A stretch of DNA of 35,681 nucleotides from Bacteroidales bacterium (GTDB lineage Bacteria; Bacteroidota; Bacteroidia; Bacteroidales; Muribaculaceae), in assembly GCA_004552725.1 (NCBI GenBank), contig SFNM01000008.1, positions 1 to 35,681 of the forward strand, given 5' to 3'. Below are positions 32,583 to 35,681 of this stretch, in pieces; within the stretch, counting starts at the first letter, position 1, and each line of letters starts with the position of its first letter. Position numbers and translations under genes: made by a program. The notes below the pieces were generated by a model, which saw only the letters and a list, made by a program, of their open reading frames with translations, was not told the origin of the DNA and searched no databases.

Positions 32583-33605
32583 ATGAAGAAATTACTCTCA
32601 ATCATATTAATAGTGATAGCGTTCACATCGTGTCATTCGGTCGAAGAATACCCCAACGACCCGCCCGGTAATTTCGATGCGTTGTGGCACATAATCGACC
32701 GTCATTATTGCTTTTTGGAGCATAAGGGAATTGATTGGGACTCGGTGTATAGCGTGTATCGGCCACAAGTCACCGACAAGACTAACTATATGGACTTGTT
32801 TTTGATTTGCTCCGATATGTTGGGTGAATTGAAAGACGGGCATGTGAACCTTACATCTTGGTTTTCAACCTCGTATTATAAAAAATGGTGGAGCGACTAC
32901 CCGCAGAATTTCGATGAGCGTTTGGTCGAAGAACATTATTTCCATTTCAACGAATTTTCGCGCAACGGGCTGTCGTATTGCATGTTGCCCGACTCGATAG
33001 GCTACATCCGCTATCCTCAATTCACCTCAGCCACGGGCGAAGGTACCATCGATTGGGCGTTGGCGTTGCTGCGTAAATGCAAAGGGCTGATAATCGACAT
33101 CCGCGACAACGGGGGCGGTGTGCTCACCGTGTCGGAGATGTTTGTGCGGCGATTTATCAAAGAGCAAACGTTGGCCGGATATATCAGTCACAAGAACGGA
33201 ACGGGTCACAGCGATTTCTCCGAGCCGTATGCCTATTATTACGACCCGGCTGAGAGCGGGCGCATCACTTGGTTGGATAAGCCGGTGGCAGTGCTGGTAA
33301 ATCGCAGCACCTACAGCGCGGCAAATCAGTTTGTGAGCGTGATGCGCTATCTGCCGAACGTAACGATAGTGGGCGACCGCACCGGCGGCGGGTCGGGAAT
33401 GCCTTTCACCAGCGAGATACCGTGTGGATGGAGTGTGCGGTTCAGTTCGTCGATTATCTACGATGCACAGATGGAGATTACCGAAGACGGCATCGAGCCC
33501 GATATCAAAGTAGACCTCGATGCGGATGCAGCCGCCAACGGCCACGACACCATCATCGACACTGCTGTGGCGCACTTACTGTCGCTTATCGGCAGCAATC
33601 AGTAG
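32583..33605 (+). CDS. S41 family peptidase, lipoprotein
   Basis: I chose the ATG at 32583 over the TTG at 32577, since it gives a clean lipoprotein signal (MKKLLSIILIVIAFTSC). The 340-residue protein then has the S41 (C-terminal processing/tail-specific protease) core: IGYIRYPQFTS, GLIIDIRDNGGGVLTVSEMF, VAVLVNRSTYSAANQFVSVM with the likely nucleophile Ser245, IVGDRTGGGSGMPF and a closing GIEPDIKVDL. No clear PDZ domain is seen; the N-terminal 100 residues resemble the helical cap of tricorn-like S41 proteins. It is probably anchored in the envelope and cleaves peptides or proteins; the substrate is unknown. It follows the DUF3316 gene by 2 bases. Confidence 0.88.
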   Translation: MKKLLSIILIVIAFTSCHSVEEYPNDPPGNFDALWHIIDRHYCFLEHKGIDWDSVYSVYRPQVTDKTNYMDLFLICSDMLGELKDGHVNLTSWFSTSYYKKWWSDYPQNFDERLVEEHYFHFNEFSRNGLSYCMLPDSIGYIRYPQFTSATGEGTIDWALALLRKCKGLIIDIRDNGGGVLTVSEMFVRRFIKEQTLAGYISHKNGTGHSDFSEPYAYYYDPAESGRITWLDKPVAVLVNRSTYSAANQFVSVMRYLPNVTIVGDRTGGGSGMPFTSEIPCGWSVRFSSSIIYDAQMEITEDGIEPDIKVDLDADAAANGHDTIIDTAVAHLLSLIGSNQ

Positions 33606-33668
33606 ATGAGCGGCTTTTCGTTAAAGGATAGCGCGTTTAAGCCCCAAAGGAGAGTTGTCGGGAAATAA

Positions 33669-33700
33669 TTTGATGATTGCAAAAAAAATTGTTAACTTTG
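33669..33700 (+). promoter_or_regulatory. Consensus promoter of the TPR-AraC regulator gene
   Basis: TTTG at 33669-33672 and TAACTTTG at 33693-33700 are exactly 20 bases apart, a full Bacteroidota consensus. Transcription would start near 33707, making the ATG at 33718 the first usable start and excluding the longer frame from 33655. Confidence 0.8.
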
Positions 33701-33717
33701 CGGAAAATCCTTACACT

Positions 33718-35394
33718 ATGAAAGCTAACCAACTAATCATTCGATATTTCACATTTCTAATTTGCTATGTGATTTCTTGCACAGCAAACGCTCAAGACGC
33801 TGATTTTGAGCGGCTTTTGAGTCGGTTTAACAATGCGAACGACCAAGTGCAAGCCGCCAACGAGTTTTTCCAATATGTCGAGAAAGTGTTCCCGGGCGAT
33901 TGCGCCATAACGTTTAGTAAGGGCACGCCGGAGGACTCGTTGCGCCAGCAAGTGTGGTATTGGGCGGCAGAAGTGTACCATGATGCGCAAAACTACGAGA
34001 GCGCACGCCAGTATGCACTGCGTGCATTGCCGTTGTTTCGCTACGATAACGAAGACAAGGCATATTGCGTGAAGTTGTTGGCCATCATCAACGTGCGTTT
34101 GGGCGATTTCAGTGCGGCCGCCACCTACGGCAAGCAAGCGCTGGACATTACCCTCAAAGGAGGCAATGCCGATGAAATATCGTCGGTACTAAACGTGCTC
34201 GCCGGCACTTATATGGCTGCCAATCAGGCCGAACAGGCCGAACAATACATCCTCAAAGGTTTGGAATATGCCGAAGCCGCCAATAATTCGGGGCGCAAAG
34301 CCATTTTGCTGGGTATGGCCTCGGAGGTATACCACAAACTGGGACAAGACCGTCGAGCCGTCGACTATGCCCAGAGCGCTTATGCGCTCGACTCGGCGCA
34401 AGGGCGCGAAGGGCGTGCGGCGGTGAGGTTGTCGCAGAAAGCGGCAGCACTCATCGGCCTCGAGGATTACAAAGGTGCGCGAGCCACTCTCGAACGCGCA
34501 ATCCCGGTATTGCGTGCCACAGGCAATCTACATTCACTGGCCATCAGCCTCAATCAATTAGGCTTTTGTATGGTAAATCAGCAGCAAAATGCGGATGCCA
34601 TACCTCTTTTTCGCGAAGCGAGCCAAATCTTCGACAAAATGGGCGATTTGTACAATCTCACCCACTCGCATCAGGGCTTGTACAAGGCTTATTGGGATAA
34701 CAATAGCGACAGTGCGCGGATAGAGTTGGAAACATTCAATCAGTTGCGCGACTCGCTGTATTCGCAAGCCTCGGCCGAGGCATTGTCGAAGTATAAAGCG
34801 GAGTTCGACGCCGACCGGTTGGAGGCGGAGAACGAACAAATCCGCAAAGCACACCAACGCGATATTATCATCGGCATAGTGCTGCTAATAGTGCTGTTGG
34901 CAGGTGTGTTTGTATTCATTCGTCGCTCACTGACTCGCCACCGCCGCGCTATGCAAGCGCTTATCAGCGAAGTAGATGAAATCCGAGCAGCAATGAACGA
35001 AAAAGTGACTGTCGAAGCCACCAAAACGATACAGCAAGCCACGCCAAACAAGGAAGATGAGAAAGAAACCTTCTTGCATCGAGTGGTTGAAGCAGTAGAA
35101 GATGGTCTGCGAACGGGCCATACCGACGTGGCTCATATTGCAGCCGAATTGCATCTGAGCGAACAGACATTCCGCCGTCGATTGGTCGATGCCACCGGCC
35201 AGCAGCCGAAAATGTTTATCTCAGCTATACAAATGGAGCGTGCGGCGGAAGCACTGATGATAGACCCGGAACGGCCGATAAGCGAAGTGGCGCTGGTCTG
35301 TGGCTTCGAAGATGCCAGCGCATTCTCGCATGCGTTCAAGCGAGTATATGGAGTGTCGCCGAGCCGCTACCGTCTAAACGCATCCACCAAATAA
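33718..35394 (+). CDS. TPR-transmembrane-AraC membrane-bound transcription regulator
   Basis: The 558-residue protein begins with a signal peptide (YFTFLICYVISCTANAQ). It has a periplasmic helical-repeat region (about 30-345) with TPR-like units such as YESARQYALRALPLF, AEQAEQYILKGLEYAEAAN and LHSLAISLNQLGFCMVN. A membrane helix lies near 382-402 (IIIGIVLLIVLLAGVFVFI), then a linker, then a cytoplasmic AraC-type DNA-binding domain (about 455-553). The DNA-binding part contains VAHIAAELHLSEQTFRRRL and ALVCGFEDASAFSHAFKRVYGVSPSRYR. This joins a sensor and a DNA-binding output in one chain without histidine kinase parts. In Bacteroidales such genes often sit next to surface-protein genes they control; the secreted protein starting at 35553 is a candidate target. 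Confidence 0.88.
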   Translation: MKANQLIIRYFTFLICYVISCTANAQDADFERLLSRFNNANDQVQAANEFFQYVEKVFPGDCAITFSKGTPEDSLRQQVWYWAAEVYHDAQNYESARQYALRALPLFRYDNEDKAYCVKLLAIINVRLGDFSAAATYGKQALDITLKGGNADEISSVLNVLAGTYMAANQAEQAEQYILKGLEYAEAANNSGRKAILLGMASEVYHKLGQDRRAVDYAQSAYALDSAQGREGRAAVRLSQKAAALIGLEDYKGARATLERAIPVLRATGNLHSLAISLNQLGFCMVNQQQNADAIPLFREASQIFDKMGDLYNLTHSHQGLYKAYWDNNSDSARIELETFNQLRDSLYSQASAEALSKYKAEFDADRLEAENEQIRKAHQRDIIIGIVLLIVLLAGVFVFIRRSLTRHRRAMQALISEVDEIRAAMNEKVTVEATKTIQQATPNKEDEKETFLHRVVEAVEDGLRTGHTDVAHIAAELHLSEQTFRRRLVDATGQQPKMFISAIQMERAAEALMIDPERPISEVALVCGFEDASAFSHAFKRVYGVSPSRYRLNASTK

Positions 35395-35514
35395 TCGGCG
35401 GTCAGAGGCGAAATGAGGCGATTAAATGAGAGTTTTTTGGTTATTTATCGCATTTTGTAAAGTTTTTGCAATAGTTTGTAAGTTTTTTACAAGAGAATAA
35501 GCCGCAAAGGAACG

Positions 35515-35522
35515 TATCTTTG
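35515..35522 (+). promoter_or_regulatory. -7 box before the last, partial gene
   Basis: TATCTTTG matches TAnnTTTG and lies 30 bases before the ATG at 35553. No TTTG is at the expected -33 spacing, which may mean the promoter needs an activator. Confidence 0.5.
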
Positions 35523-35552
35523 CAAATAAAACACCTTCAAAAAAGAATGCTT

Positions 35553-35681
35553 ATGAAAATCATTCAGTCCACCACACTACAAATTGTCGCGAAGATTACA
35601 CGGCCGCTTGTCCTATTAATAGCCTTGATGTGTATGCTCGCGGCCAATGCAACAACAATAAATGTAGGCGACTCATTTAGG
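35553..35681 (+). CDS. N-terminus of a secreted protein (cut by the window end)
   Basis: Only 43 residues are present. They form a signal peptide (basic start, then PLVLLIALMCMLAANA) followed by TTINVGDSFR. An in-frame ATG at 35547 would add two residues. The mature start is too short to assign a family; INVGDSF would suit an Ig-like surface domain, but that is a guess. It follows the TPR-AraC gene on the same strand with its own promoter-like box. Confidence 0.6.
   Translation, partial: MKIIQSTTLQIVAKITRPLVLLIALMCMLAANATTINVGDSFR

Noticed and set aside
33655..33717. Longer start of the TPR-AraC regulator
   Set aside because: It lies over the consensus promoter, and the ATG at 33718 begins a proper signal peptide.
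1..35681. CRISPR arrays, tRNA or rRNA genes, integrase or transposase
   Set aside because: No regularly spaced repeats, cloverleaf-like or rRNA-like sequence, or recombinase motifs were seen on either strand.

Overview
The window looks like a chromosomal segment of a Bacteroidales bacterium, most like the gut Muribaculaceae/Bacteroides group. The evidence is the family content (DUF4153, DUF4199, DUF6048, DUF6452 and DUF3316 proteins, an M49 peptidase with HECLGH, a 711-residue Tex, a TPR-membrane-AraC regulator), promoters of the Bacteroidota type (TTTG, about 20 bp, TAnnTTTG), and the lack of clear Shine-Dalgarno sequences. Composition is about 50% GC in the core genes, with AT-rich gaps. 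Assignment below order level is inference.

Layout. (1) 1-6783, plus strand: a lone unknown gene, then a tight operon of acyltransferase, membrane metallophosphoesterase, tex, a short FolK-like protein and a protein with three L7/L12-like domains plus a SEC-C zinc motif. (2) 6784-12583, accessory region: a type IV toxin-antitoxin remnant (intact AbiEi-like antitoxin, AbiEii toxin cut to 42 codons, two copies of a palindromic operator-like repeat), a DUF4153 membrane protein, an EcoRI-type adenine methyltransferase followed 6 bp later by a DUF262-HNH nuclease, and a nested-palindrome element of about 320 bp. (3) 12584-20457, minus strand: M23-like protein, dxr, rseP, rlmI-like methyltransferase and M49 peptidase in one run, preceded by mdh with its own terminator. 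(4) 20583-23537, minus strand: DUF4199, glycosyltransferase 2, DUF6452 and DUF6048. (5) 23755-28812, plus strand: beta-barrel protein, tsaD, cinA and the nfnA/nfnB pair. (6) 29049-35681, plus strand: a topoisomerase IV/gyrase A subunit, DUF3316 protein, S41 lipoprotein peptidase, TPR-AraC membrane regulator and the start of a secreted protein.

How the parts fit together. Most of the window is housekeeping: envelope and isoprenoid functions (dxr, rseP, M23-like), tRNA t6A (tsaD), pyridine-nucleotide salvage and redox (cinA, nfnAB) and DNA topology (parC). The most unusual material lies in 6784-12583. The methyltransferase plus DUF262-HNH pair looks like a compact restriction-modification or defence module next to a decayed AbiE locus. 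The other candidate worth pursuing is the L7/L12-like plus SEC-C protein at the end of the tex operon. No tRNA, rRNA, CRISPR array, transposase or integrase was seen.
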